64,000 nt of DNA. Origin: Halopiger goleimassiliensis (GTDB taxonomy: Archaea > Halobacteriota > Halobacteria > Halobacteriales > Natrialbaceae). Location of the stretch: the NCBI RefSeq assembly GCF_000455345.1, contig NZ_HG315690.1:2369360-2433359 (forward strand). The letters are read 5' to 3'. Numbering within the stretch: position 1 is the first letter of the stretch; each line of letters begins with the position of its first letter. Positions 44,022 to 51,377 of the stretch are shown in pieces. The position numbers were made by a program, and so were the translations under genes. The notes below the pieces were generated by a model that was not told the origin of the DNA, searched no databases, and saw nothing but the letters and a program-made list of their open reading frames with translations.

Positions 44022-44257
44022 GTCGCGGGCGCGATCCCGGCTCGGGGAGGGTCGACGACCGCGGCCTGACACGCCTCGGCATCGGGTTCGTCCTGCTGGT
44101 CGGGGTCTCGGGCGCGACGATGGCCCTGCAGGGCGGTGCCTCGCTGACGATCGCTGCCGCCGTGATCCTCGGCAGCGTCGGCTTCGGCGTCGTGTTGCTC
44201 TGGTATCTCCGCCGAACGATGCGCGAACTCGAGCCCTCGAGTCGACGGCGACGCTGA
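44018..44257 (+). CDS. Small two-helix membrane protein coupled to the NTF2-like gene
   Basis: 79 residues: a basic-acidic N terminus, two membrane segments (about 21-41 GIGFVLLVGVSGATMALQ and 43-64 LTIAAAVILGSVGFGVVLLWY), and a strongly basic C terminus (RRTMREL...SSRRRR). The ATG at 44018 overlaps the upstream stop. No family assigned. A hairpin repeat element follows. Confidence 0.65.
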   Translation: MSRGRDPGSGRVDDRGLTRLGIGFVLLVGVSGATMALQGGASLTIAAAVILGSVGFGVVLLWYLRRTMRELEPSSRRRR

Positions 44258-44393
44258 CACGCGGGAATCGAAGCCGCCTACCGCGTGACCACCCGACGGC
44301 AGCAATCAGCTGGCTGTAGCTGGGACTGCGACGTCGTTATCCGGCATCCGGTACGAGTCGAGACACCGTTCCGCACCTGGCCAACTACGTGCA

Positions 44394-44552
44394 GTGGCGC
44401 GCGCTGTCGAGCGGCCGACCGAAAGGGAGGCCGCTCGACCGACACCGTGCGAGGGATGAGCGACCAACGGGAGCGAATCGGTTGGGGAGGGCGTGGCTAC
44501 TCCTCGTGTCCACGATAGCAGGACGCTTCGTCTCGACAGCCTCCGTTCGAAC
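44394..44552. repeat. Dispersed structured repeat, copy 1
   Basis: Homologous to 62027-62192. It has an 11-bp perfect stem GTCGAGCGGCC/GGCCGCTCGAC around a 12-base loop, then the conserved stretch gtgcgagggatgagcga...aatcggttggggagggcgtggc...gtgtccacgatagcaggacgcttcgt. Copy 2 keeps the pairing with different bases. The 13-mer GTCCACGATAGCA occurs at 44508-44520 and again at 44571-44583. It lies between convergent genes; the rest of the gap 44258-44590 holds nothing else I can name. Confidence 0.7.
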
Positions 44553-44590
44553 GGGCAATTCAGTCCTCAAGTCCACGATAGCATCGAATG

Positions 44591-45547
44591 CTAGGGATCG
44601 ATCCGCTGAAGCCACAGGTCGGGCGCGTCGAGTTCCTCGTGGGTCGGCAGGTACTCGGGACCCTGCCAGACGACGCTCGCAGCCTCGAGGTCGCGGGCTG
44701 TGACGACGCGTTCGAAGAAGTCCTTGCCGCGCTCGTACTGCCGGCGTTTCAGTCCGAGGCCGAGCAGGCGGCGGAACAGCCGCTGGATCGGGCCACGCCC
44801 CTTGCGGCGGGCGTCGAGTTTCCGGCGGAGGTCCTCGTACTCCTCGTCGAACGCGTGATCCATCAGGAGTTCGGCGTACCCCTCGACGACGGTCATCGCC
44901 GCGTCGAGTTCGCGGAACGTATCCCGGTCGAGACGGCCGTCCGAGAGATTGGCGATGCCCTGTTCCATCCGGTTCTCGAGGTGGTCCGAGAGCCAGGGTG
45001 CGGCACCGAACTCGGCGGCGTGGGTCACCTCGTGGAAGGCGATCCAGCGACGGAACCGGTCGTACTCGACCTCGAGGGTCTCGGCGGCGTTCACGATGTT
45101 CGGCCGAACGAAGTACAACGCGTGGTCCTCGTCGGGTGCTTCCGCCAGCAGGAGCGGATCGTACTGCCCGAGGACGTTCCGGCCGAGAAACGACAGCAAC
45201 ACGGTCATCGTCCCGGTGTTGATCGTCCGGGCGACGCCGGGAAAGTCGTCGGTGTGGGGCTCGAGTGCGCCCATGACGCGTTCGAACGTAGAGACGTTGG
45301 CGTCGATCCAGTGGTGGCGGTTCTGGATCTCGACCGTCTCGGGGACGTCGAACTCGACGCCCGAAACGGTCCGTACTGCGGCTCGCGCGTCCCGAACGTC
45401 GCGGGCGTAGGCCTCGCGTTCGCCGGGCTCGAGCGCGAGCGAGCCGGGGTCGGTCGCGGCCTTCGCGGCTTCGGCGGCCGACCCCCAGTCGATCGCGTCG
45501 GAACCGGACGCCCCGGCAACGGCCCGGGCGCTACGATAGAGGTTCAC
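44591..45547 (-). CDS. DUF2342-type zinc-dependent metalloprotease
   Basis: 318 residues. HEVTH (172-176) is the zinc-binding motif; the family (DUF2342, first noted as associated with coenzyme F420 genes) has this plus the segments TMTVLLSFLGRNVLGQYDP and YFVRPNIV seen here. It has no signal peptide. No F420 gene is adjacent. Possible roles are peptide processing or a non-protease zinc function; activity has not been shown for close relatives that I can name. Confidence 0.82.
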   Translation of the reverse strand: MNLYRSARAVAGASGSDAIDWGSAAEAAKAATDPGSLALEPGEREAYARDVRDARAAVRTVSGVEFDVPETVEIQNRHHWIDANVSTFERVMGALEPHTDDFPGVARTINTGTMTVLLSFLGRNVLGQYDPLLLAEAPDEDHALYFVRPNIVNAAETLEVEYDRFRRWIAFHEVTHAAEFGAAPWLSDHLENRMEQGIANLSDGRLDRDTFRELDAAMTVVEGYAELLMDHAFDEEYEDLRRKLDARRKGRGPIQRLFRRLLGLGLKRRQYERGKDFFERVVTARDLEAASVVWQGPEYLPTHEELDAPDLWLQRIDP

Positions 45548-45642
45548 AACAGGGGTACGGAGGCGGAGCGCAAAAGCGTTCGGCCGCTCGTGCCCACTCG
45601 AGAACGGCGTTCCGGAATGGGACTGACGTACCGCAGACCGTG

Positions 45643-45939
45643 TCAGTTGACGATGACGTCCGGTTCTTCCTCGGGCTCCAGTTCCTCCTCGTCGTCGCCG
45701 CGGTACTTCCTGACGGCGACGCCGATAGCGACGAGCACCGCCAGCGCGACGACCGCACCGATGGCCTTACCCGGACCGGAGCCGTCCTCACCCTCTTCCT
45801 CCTCGAGGTCCTCGTACTCCTCGTCGACCTCGAGGTCGGCTCCCCCGCCGATGGGGAGCGCATCGCCGATCGTTCGGGGGCCGAACTGGTGGTCACCGTC
45901 GAGATGCAACTCGATGAACGTGAACTTCTTATCGCCCAT
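45643..45939 (-). CDS. Acidic single-pass membrane protein
   Basis: 98 residues: a soluble N-terminal region (1-35, MGDKKFTFIELHLDGDHQF), an acidic stretch (36-55), one membrane helix (about 60-78, IGAVVALAVLVAIGVAV), then KKYRG-like basic residues and an acidic tail (EELEPEEEPDVIVN). By the positive-inside rule the C terminus is cytoplasmic. Haloarchaeal proteins of this layout are uncharacterised. Confidence 0.65.
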   Translation of the reverse strand: MGDKKFTFIELHLDGDHQFGPRTIGDALPIGGGADLEVDEEYEDLEEEEGEDGSGPGKAIGAVVALAVLVAIGVAVRKYRGDDEEELEPEEEPDVIVN

Positions 45940-46019
45940 ACGTAGGTGGTCGGCGACCGGCCACTTAGCCGTTTGGCCGACTCGCCGCGGCTGATACGGA
46001 CCGCCGTCGCGGGACGCGA

Positions 46020-46301
46020 TCAGCCCTCGTCTTCCTCCTCGCCGCCGGGCCGCTCGCCCTCCTCGTCGGTCCCTTCACCGGGTTCGTCGGTTTCGTCCTC
46101 GTTTTCGGGCTGGGCGGGCTCCTCCTCGACCTGGTCGGACTCCGGTTCGTTCTCGCCGTCCTGGGGTGTCTCCTCGCCCGGCCCTTCGTCGCCGCACCCG
46201 GCGAGCGCGACGAGCGAGCCAGTTGCGGCCAGTCCCGACAACCTGATCGCTCGTCGCCGACTCCGATCCGGCTCGGTTCGGTCGTCTCGAGTCCCCCTCA
46301 T
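46020..46301 (-). CDS. Small acidic Tat lipoprotein
   Basis: 93 residues from the ATG ending at 46301. RRRAIRLSGLAATGSLVALAGC is a twin-arginine signal with lipobox Cys near residue 36. The mature part of about 57 residues is almost only Glu, Asp, Pro, Gly and Gln, with no globular domain. It may be a surface-charge peptide or a decayed lipoprotein; composition bias makes the frame less certain. Confidence 0.55.
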   Translation of the reverse strand: MRGTRDDRTEPDRSRRRAIRLSGLAATGSLVALAGCGDEGPGEETPQDGENEPESDQVEEEPAQPENEDETDEPGEGTDEEGERPGGEEEDEG

Positions 46302-46428
46302 GGTCACCGGCGGTTGGCCACCGCCGGCCAAAGCCCCACGGCTTGCGAGCCTCGCGAACGTCGTCGGACACCCCGTATGGTCACCGTACCACACGTCGCA
46401 GCCGTCCTCGGCGGGGGCAGGACCGGTA

Positions 46429-46438
46429 CGATTAAGTG
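46429..46438 (+). promoter_or_regulatory. TATA-like box of the lsm-rpl37e operon
   Basis: CGATTAAGTG is about 27 bases upstream of the ATG at 46461, leaderless spacing. Confidence 0.5.
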
Positions 46439-46460
46439 TCCATCACCTGCGGTCTTTCGT

Positions 46461-46718
46461 ATGAGTGGACGACCGCTGGACGTCCTCGAGGCGTCGCTTG
46501 GCGAACGCGTCACCGTACGGCTCAAAAGCGGCGACGAGTACGTCGGTGAACTCACGGGCTACGACCAGCACATGAACCTCGTTCTCGAGGACGCGACGAT
46601 TCCCTCCGAAGCGCCCGTTCCGGAGTCCGAACGGCCCGAGGAAGCGGAATCGACTGAGGAGCCGATCGAAGACACAACCATTATACGCGGCGATAACGTC
46701 GTTTCGATCACTCCATGA
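46461..46718 (+). CDS. lsm: Sm-like archaeal RNA-binding protein (Lsm)
   Basis: 85 residues. Sm1 ([31 protein letters not shown]) and Sm2 ([14 protein letters not shown]) motifs are complete, with an acidic insert between them ([20 protein letters not shown]) typical of haloarchaeal Lsm. It forms a heptameric ring binding U-rich RNA and takes part in RNA metabolism. It overlaps the L37e start by 4 bases (ATGA), the conserved archaeal lsm-rpl37e pair. Confidence 0.95.
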   Translation: MSGRPLDVLEASLGERVTVRLKSGDEYVGELTGYDQHMNLVLEDATIPSEAPVPESERPEEAESTEEPIEDTTIIRGDNVVSITP

Positions 46719-46891
46719 CTGGTGCAGGAACCCCGAGCCAAGGAAAGAAGAACACGACGACCCACGTCAAGTGTCGTCGCTGCGGTGAGAAGTCCTACCA
46801 CGTGAAGAAGAAAGTCTGCTCGTCGTGTGGTTTCGGCAAATCGTCCAAACGCCGCGACTACGAGTGGCAGTCGAAAGCCGGCGACAACTGA
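46715..46891 (+). CDS. rpl37e: 50S ribosomal protein L37e
   Basis: 58 residues. [20 protein letters not shown] begins it; four Cys in CRRCG and CSSCG make the zinc ribbon, and [19 protein letters not shown] is the conserved tail. Basic, unlike its neighbours. ATG at 46715 lies inside the last codons of lsm, so translation is coupled. Confidence 0.96.
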   Translation: MTGAGTPSQGKKNTTTHVKCRRCGEKSYHVKKKVCSSCGFGKSSKRRDYEWQSKAGDN

Positions 46892-47045
46892 TTCTCCGAT
46901 CGAGACTTCTGTCTCGTTTCTCGCAACGTTTCGACGACGATCCGTGAGCCGTTCGGTCGAGTCGCCTCTCCCCGTCGGTCGTCGCTGACTCACCCCGCCG
47001 ACGCCCGATGGACAGCCATTAGTCCCGGGCCGCGAACAGTCGGAT

Positions 47046-48239
47046 ATGGAGACGACACAGGCCTTCGTCGGCCTCGAGTGCGTCGACTGCGGGGCGACGT
47101 TCGACGCCGCCGACGCGACGCATCGCTGTCCGGACTGCGACGGCATCCTCGATCCGCAGTACGAGTACGACGCGATCGACCTGGATCGCGAGACCCTCGC
47201 GTCACGGCCGTTCGACTCGATGTGGCGCTACGAGGAACTGCTGCCGTTCGCCCGCGAGGCGGCCGTCACGATGGACGAAGGAGCGACGCCGCTGGTCGAG
47301 TGTCCCAGCCTCGCCGACGAGTTCGGCGTCGGGCGCGTCCTGATCAAAGACGAGGGGCGCAACCCGACAGGCACTTTCAAGGATCGCGGCCAGACCGTCG
47401 CCGTGACGGCCGCGACCCAGCACGGCGCGAGCGAGGTCGCCCTCGCCTCGGCGGGCAACGCCGGGCAGGCAGCGGCAGCCTACGCCGGCCGCGCGGGTCT
47501 CGAGTCACACGTCTACCTCCCATCCCGGTCGGGCTTTACGAACAAGGCGATGGTCAACGTCCACGGCGGCGACATGACCGTCGTCGGGGGCCGGATCGGC
47601 GACGCCGGAGCCGCCTTCGAGGAGGGGCTCGCGGAACACGACGACTGGTATCCGCTGCAGACGTTCGTCACGCCCTACCGCCACGAGGGCAAGAAGACGA
47701 TGCTTTACGAGATCGTCGAACAACTCGACTGGGAGACGCCCGACGTCATCACGTACCCCACCGGCGGCGGCGTCGGCCTCATCGGCATGTACAAGGCCGC
47801 CCGGGAGTTTCGCGACCTCGGCCTGATCGACGAGTTGCCGGCCCTGTACGCCGCCCAGGCCTCGGGCTGTGCGCCGATCGTCGAGGCCTTCGAGGAGGGG
47901 CGAGCGGAACACGAACCGGTCGAACACCCCGACACGATCTGTGGCGGCCTCGAGATTCCCGATCCCGGCGCGAGCCCGTGGATCCTCGAGGCGCTCCGCG
48001 AGACCGACGGCGGTGCGGTGGCGACCGACGACCCGGACATCCTCGAGGCGGGCGTCCAGGTCGCCAAACGCGAGGGCCTCGAGATGGTTCCCAGTTCCGC
48101 GGCGGCAGCGAGCGGTGCGTGGGAACTCGCCGAGCGCGGGGAGTTCGACGGCGACGAAACCGTCGTCATCCTCAACACCGGTGCGGGGAACAAGGAAGCC
48201 GACGTGTTGCGCAGCCACCTGATGAGCCAGGGCGTGTGA
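47046..48239 (+). CDS. thrC: Threonine synthase (PLP-dependent)
   Basis: 397 residues. It makes threonine from O-phosphohomoserine. An N-terminal zinc ribbon (CVDCG and CPDCD, residues 12-32) precedes the PLP fold: the PLP lysine is in GRNPTGTFKDRG, ASAGNAGQAAAAYAG binds the phosphate of the substrate or cofactor, and TYPTGGGVGLIGMYK is the glycine-rich PLP loop. Haloarchaea carry several thrC paralogues; this one could be a related PLP lyase, but the length and ribbon fit threonine synthase. Confidence 0.87.
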   Translation: METTQAFVGLECVDCGATFDAADATHRCPDCDGILDPQYEYDAIDLDRETLASRPFDSMWRYEELLPFAREAAVTMDEGATPLVECPSLADEFGVGRVLIKDEGRNPTGTFKDRGQTVAVTAATQHGASEVALASAGNAGQAAAAYAGRAGLESHVYLPSRSGFTNKAMVNVHGGDMTVVGGRIGDAGAAFEEGLAEHDDWYPLQTFVTPYRHEGKKTMLYEIVEQLDWETPDVITYPTGGGVGLIGMYKAAREFRDLGLIDELPALYAAQASGCAPIVEAFEEGRAEHEPVEHPDTICGGLEIPDPGASPWILEALRETDGGAVATDDPDILEAGVQVAKREGLEMVPSSAAAASGAWELAERGEFDGDETVVILNTGAGNKEADVLRSHLMSQGV

Positions 48240-48325
48240 GCGCGCTCCGGGTCGAGCACGAACGGGTCGATCGATTCGACCCGCCATACTATCCCGCCGA
48301 ATCAGGTTGTACTTAGGCCAAGACG

Positions 48326-48347
48326 GGCCAAAATATCCGATTTGGCC
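48326..48347 (+). promoter_or_regulatory. Inverted repeat over the promoter of the HTH-10 gene at 48384
   Basis: GGCCAAA (48326-48332) and TTTGGCC (48341-48347) flank AATATCCG; the AAAATAT core is TATA-like. A second GGCCAA lies at 48316-48321. The palindrome overlaps the predicted promoter 40-55 bases before the ATG, fitting an operator, possibly autoregulatory. Confidence 0.5.
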
Positions 48348-48383
48348 TTAACGGTTTTGCGTCTTCACTCGGGACCACCAACC

Positions 48384-49031
48384 ATGAGTCTCCTCGCGGA
48401 GTTCGACGCGGCATCGCCCGACCTCGTCCTCGGGCAGACGCTCCAGGCGATGCCGTCGCTCACTATCGACCTCGAGCGTCAGTACGCGCTCGATCCGTCG
48501 CGGCCGATCGCGTTCTGCTGGGCCACCTGTGGTGACTTCTCCCGCCTCGAGACGACGCTCGAGGAGGACGGAACGGTCGACGAGTTCCAGCGTCTCTCGC
48601 GGTCCGACGAGGTGGCGCTGTACCGGGTCATCGGGGCCGACGGGGGTGCCATCGACGCCTACAGCCGGTGGGTCTCCGTCGGCGGCGAACTGCTCGAGTG
48701 TCACGGCACCGACGGGCGGTGGGAACTGTCGATGCGGTTTCCCGACCGCGACGCCTTCTCGGAGTACCACGGCTTCCTCGAGGCCCGCGGGGTCGACCTC
48801 GAACTACACCGACTGGCGAACGGCGAGGACGTCCGTACCGACGCCGGCGGCCTCACCGACTCCCAGCGGGAAGCGCTGTTGCTCGCGTACGAACACGGCT
48901 TTTTCGACGTCCCACGCGAGACGACGCTCACCGCCATCGCCGAGGCGCTGGACATCTCGAACCAGGCGGTCAGCGAACGCATCCGTCGGGGACAGGCCCG
49001 TCTGGTCGAAAAGCACCTCGTTTCCGACTGA
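48384..49031 (+). CDS. HTH-10 (bat-type) helix-turn-helix regulator
   Basis: 215 residues. A sensing domain (1-150, MSLLAEFDAASPDLVLGQTL) and the HTH-10 domain at the C terminus (about 155-212: LTDSQREALLLAYEHGFFDVPRETTLTAIAEALDISNQAVSERIRRGQARLV). The start at 48384 is chosen for the family N terminus. A perfect 7-bp inverted repeat lies over its promoter, a candidate for self-regulation. Targets unknown. Confidence 0.85.
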   Translation: MSLLAEFDAASPDLVLGQTLQAMPSLTIDLERQYALDPSRPIAFCWATCGDFSRLETTLEEDGTVDEFQRLSRSDEVALYRVIGADGGAIDAYSRWVSVGGELLECHGTDGRWELSMRFPDRDAFSEYHGFLEARGVDLELHRLANGEDVRTDAGGLTDSQREALLLAYEHGFFDVPRETTLTAIAEALDISNQAVSERIRRGQARLVEKHLVSD

Positions 49032-49203
49032 CGCGCTCGAGCACCCGAGAGTCGGTGTCTCGGGTCGCTCCGCTACCGCCGCTATCGCCCACCCAGGTCG
49101 CGACTTTCGTTCGTACAACATTCACCGAAACGATATTTCTTGCTGGCGAATCCACGATAGGCGTACCACCGGTCTTATACGGGGTGACGGCTTCGTACGA
49201 GTG

Positions 49204-49491
49204 ATGGCACCCCGAGCACCCTCCAGCCCCTCGGACGAGGAGCCTCTCTCGGTACGGGTCGTCCAGGAGATCGCAGCATACGACGACGTCGACCCGATGG
49301 ACCTCTCGCCACCGCTGTACAGCAGCATCGATCCGACGGCGCTGGATGCCCTCTTCGAATCGACGTCAACGACCGGGAAACGGTCCGGCCAAGTCACCTT
49401 CGAGTACGAGGACAAGCGAGTCGCCGTCGCGAGCGACGGCTCGATCGAGATCGAACCCCAGCGGACGGCAGGCGAGCCGAAGACCGAATGA
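49204..49491 (+). CDS. HalOD1 output-domain protein
   Basis: 95 residues. PLSVRVVQEIAAYDDVDPMDLSPPLYSSIDPTALDALF, then VTFEYEDKRVAVASDGSIEIE, is the HalOD1 pattern (a small haloarchaeal domain often found at the end of response regulators and also alone). Start ATG at 49204. It overlaps the next gene's start by 4 bases (ATGA), so they are one transcriptional unit. Function unknown. Confidence 0.82.
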   Translation: MAPRAPSSPSDEEPLSVRVVQEIAAYDDVDPMDLSPPLYSSIDPTALDALFESTSTTGKRSGQVTFEYEDKRVAVASDGSIEIEPQRTAGEPKTE

Positions 49492-49703
49492 AGTACTGCC
49501 TGCACTGCGACTGGTTCGCGGACGCCACTACGAGCGAGCGGGACCCGTCACGGCTGGCGCTCGAGCACTTCGTCGAAACCGGTCACACGATCGACACCAG
49601 CGACTCGGTCGGGAGACCGACGCCGCCGGCGATCTGCGAGGCCGTCGTCGTCCGGGATCTCCTGGATCCGGCCGATGACACCTCCCACACCGAGTCCGCC
49701 TAG
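49488..49703 (+). CDS. Small C2H2-like zinc-finger protein
   Basis: 71 residues starting MKYCLHCDWFADATTSE. Cys4, Cys7, His27 and His33 are spaced C-x2-C-x19-H-x5-H, a probable zinc site with a hydrophobic helix between (SRLALEHFVETGH). The rest is an acidic tail. It starts inside the HalOD1 gene (4-base overlap). No family name is assigned; small proteins with this CxxC...HxxxxxH layout are widespread in haloarchaea. Confidence 0.7.
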   Translation: MKYCLHCDWFADATTSERDPSRLALEHFVETGHTIDTSDSVGRPTPPAICEAVVVRDLLDPADDTSHTESA

Positions 49704-49760
49704 CTACCAGCAGGTACCGACCGCGCGACGATCGGCGTGTTTTCGACCGGCACCCGTCCG

Positions 49761-50579
49761 TTACTGACGATCGACGAGTTCCTGTAGCCGCGGGAGCACC
49801 TCGGTAACGTCCCCCCGTCGGACGACGTCCGCGATGGAGTCGCAGGGCGTCTCCTCGAGATTGACGACGGCGACGGTCGCCCCGGCGGACGACGCCAGCC
49901 GCGGGAGGGAGGCCGCCGGTTCGACGACCAGCGAGGAGCCGATCGCGAGGAACACATCGCTCTCGCGGGCGAGCGAGCGCGCCCGCTGGATGACCGCGCC
50001 CGGGAGTTGCTCGCCGAAGAGGACGACGTCGGGTTTGTAGACGCCGCCACACTCGCAGGTCGGCGGCAGTTCGCCGTCGGCGGCGCGCTCGAAAATCGGG
50101 TCCCCGTCCCGACGTCGCCTGCAGTCGACGCAGCGAACCCGCTGGGAGTTGCCGTGTAACTCGAGCACGGTCGGCCCGTCGCCCCCGTCGCCGTCGGTGC
50201 CGTCGTTCGACCGATCGGCGTCCGACTGGTCACCGACGATGGCGTCGACCGCGTCCCCGTGAAGGCCGTCCGTGTTCTGGGTGAGGATCGCCTCGAGGTA
50301 GCCGTCGCGACCGAGTTCCGCCAGCGCCTCGTGGGCGGCGTTGGGTTCGTACTCCCCGTCGAACAGCTCGCGCTGGAGTTCGACGCGATCCGCCCAGAAC
50401 CCCTCGGGGTCGCTCCGGAACCGGCCGTAGGTGAACTGGCCCTCCTCGAAGCGGTCCCAGACGCCGTCGTCGCCGCGGAACGTCGGCACGCCCGACGGCG
50501 CGGAGATGCCGGCACCCGTGAACGCCACGACCGTCGCCGACCGATCGATCTCGGCGGCGAGTGACTCGAGATCGTCCAT
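49761..50579 (-). CDS. cobB: Sir2-type NAD-dependent protein deacylase
   Basis: 272 residues. NAD site VAFTGAGISAPSGVPTFRG (about 18-36), TQNTDGLH and catalytic His in LELHGN; four zinc Cys in RCVDC and CECGG; then VVLFGEQLP and IGSSLVVEPAASLP. It should remove acyl groups from lysines of proteins. Between QNTDGLH and the catalytic His lies an Asp/Gly-rich insertion (about 25 residues) not seen in bacterial CobB. ATG ending at 50579 is supported by the short N terminus. Confidence 0.9.
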   Translation of the reverse strand: MDDLESLAAEIDRSATVVAFTGAGISAPSGVPTFRGDDGVWDRFEEGQFTYGRFRSDPEGFWADRVELQRELFDGEYEPNAAHEALAELGRDGYLEAILTQNTDGLHGDAVDAIVGDQSDADRSNDGTDGDGGDGPTVLELHGNSQRVRCVDCRRRRDGDPIFERAADGELPPTCECGGVYKPDVVLFGEQLPGAVIQRARSLARESDVFLAIGSSLVVEPAASLPRLASSAGATVAVVNLEETPCDSIADVVRRGDVTEVLPRLQELVDRQ

Positions 50580-50699
50580 ACGCGAACGTCGGCGTCGAAC
50601 GGCAAAAACGCGCAGGTCCGACGGCGGCGTCGTTCCCGGCTCCGCTTCCGGCGGACGCAGAACACATATGAGCACAGAACGAGAAACACAGCGACACAG

Positions 50700-50960
50700 A
50701 TGAGTAGCAAGACGATCAGTCTCCGCGAGGAAACGTATCGTCGGCTCGAGCGGGCGAAACGGGACGACGAAAGCTTCAGCGACGTCGTCGATCGGCTGCT
50801 CGTCGACGAGGAGAACCCGTTCCGTGAACTGGTCGGCTTGCTCGACGAGAGAGAAATTTCCGACGTACGACGGGAATCGAAGGCGTTTCGCGCCGAGATG
50901 AACGATCGGTTCGACGCCCGCGATACCGACCACGAGTCTACCGATGGTGTTGATCGATAG
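50700..50960 (+). CDS. vapB: VapB-type antitoxin (ribbon-helix-helix-like)
   Basis: 86 residues. SKTISLREETYRRLERAKRDDESFSDVVDRLL has the strand-helix-helix pattern of haloarchaeal VapB antitoxins (beta strand KTISL, then two helices); the acidic C terminus should bind the toxin. It overlaps the vapC start by 17 bases, typical for toxin-antitoxin pairs. A TATA-like CACATATG (50663-50670) lies 30 bases upstream. Confidence 0.85.
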   Translation: MSSKTISLREETYRRLERAKRDDESFSDVVDRLLVDEENPFRELVGLLDEREISDVRRESKAFRAEMNDRFDARDTDHESTDGVDR

Positions 50961-51315
50961 CTGCTTTCTCATCGACCTCTTCGAGGAAGATCCAGGGGCA
51001 ATCGCGAAACTCGACGAATTCGACTGGCACGACGCGTCGGTGTCGTCCCTCACCTCCACGGAAATCGGTCGTGGCCTTCCCGAATCTCGTCGTGATCGAT
51101 TCGAGTCGATTATCGAACGTATCGACGTCTTACCGTACGGATTCGCAGAAGCGAGGCGAGCGATCACGGAACAACGCCGTCTCCAGCAGGAGGGAAGGAC
51201 CATCGGGGCAGTCGACGCGATGATCGCGGCGACAGCGATCGAAGCGAACAAACCGGTTCTCACGCGAAACGTCGCGGAGTTTCGGCGAACGCAGGCCGAG
51301 GTAACCCCGTACTGA
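50944..51315 (+). CDS. vapC: VapC-type PIN ribonuclease toxin
   Basis: 123 residues. PIN catalytic acids: Asp5 in [12 protein letters not shown], Glu in [12 protein letters not shown] (near 40), Asp in [12 protein letters not shown] (near 92) and the final TRNVAEFRR motif. It should cleave RNA, for VapC toxins often tRNA, when the antitoxin is lost. The overlap with vapB indicates translational coupling. Downstream is aspS in the same direction, 62 bases away. Confidence 0.9.
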   Translation: MVLIDSCFLIDLFEEDPGAIAKLDEFDWHDASVSSLTSTEIGRGLPESRRDRFESIIERIDVLPYGFAEARRAITEQRRLQQEGRTIGAVDAMIAATAIEANKPVLTRNVAEFRRTQAEVTPY

Positions 51316-51347
51316 GCGGGCAGCGCCGACGGCCCCGAACGGTTGCG

Positions 51348-51353
51348 CTTAAG
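51348..51353 (+). promoter_or_regulatory. TATA-like box of aspS
   Basis: CTTAAG is about 27 bases before the ATG at 51378, leaderless spacing. Confidence 0.4.
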
Positions 51354-51377
51354 TTTCGCCTGCGTGAATCGGGTGGT

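Noticed and set aside
44258-44590. Possible tRNA or insertion sequence at the repeat
   Set aside because: No transposase fragment, no terminal inverted repeats with target duplication, and no tRNA cloverleaf; it is treated as a structured repeat.
50668-50703. 11-codon ORF whose stop overlaps the vapB start
   Set aside because: Its ATG lies in the TATA-like box of vapB, so a leaderless vapB transcript would not contain it.
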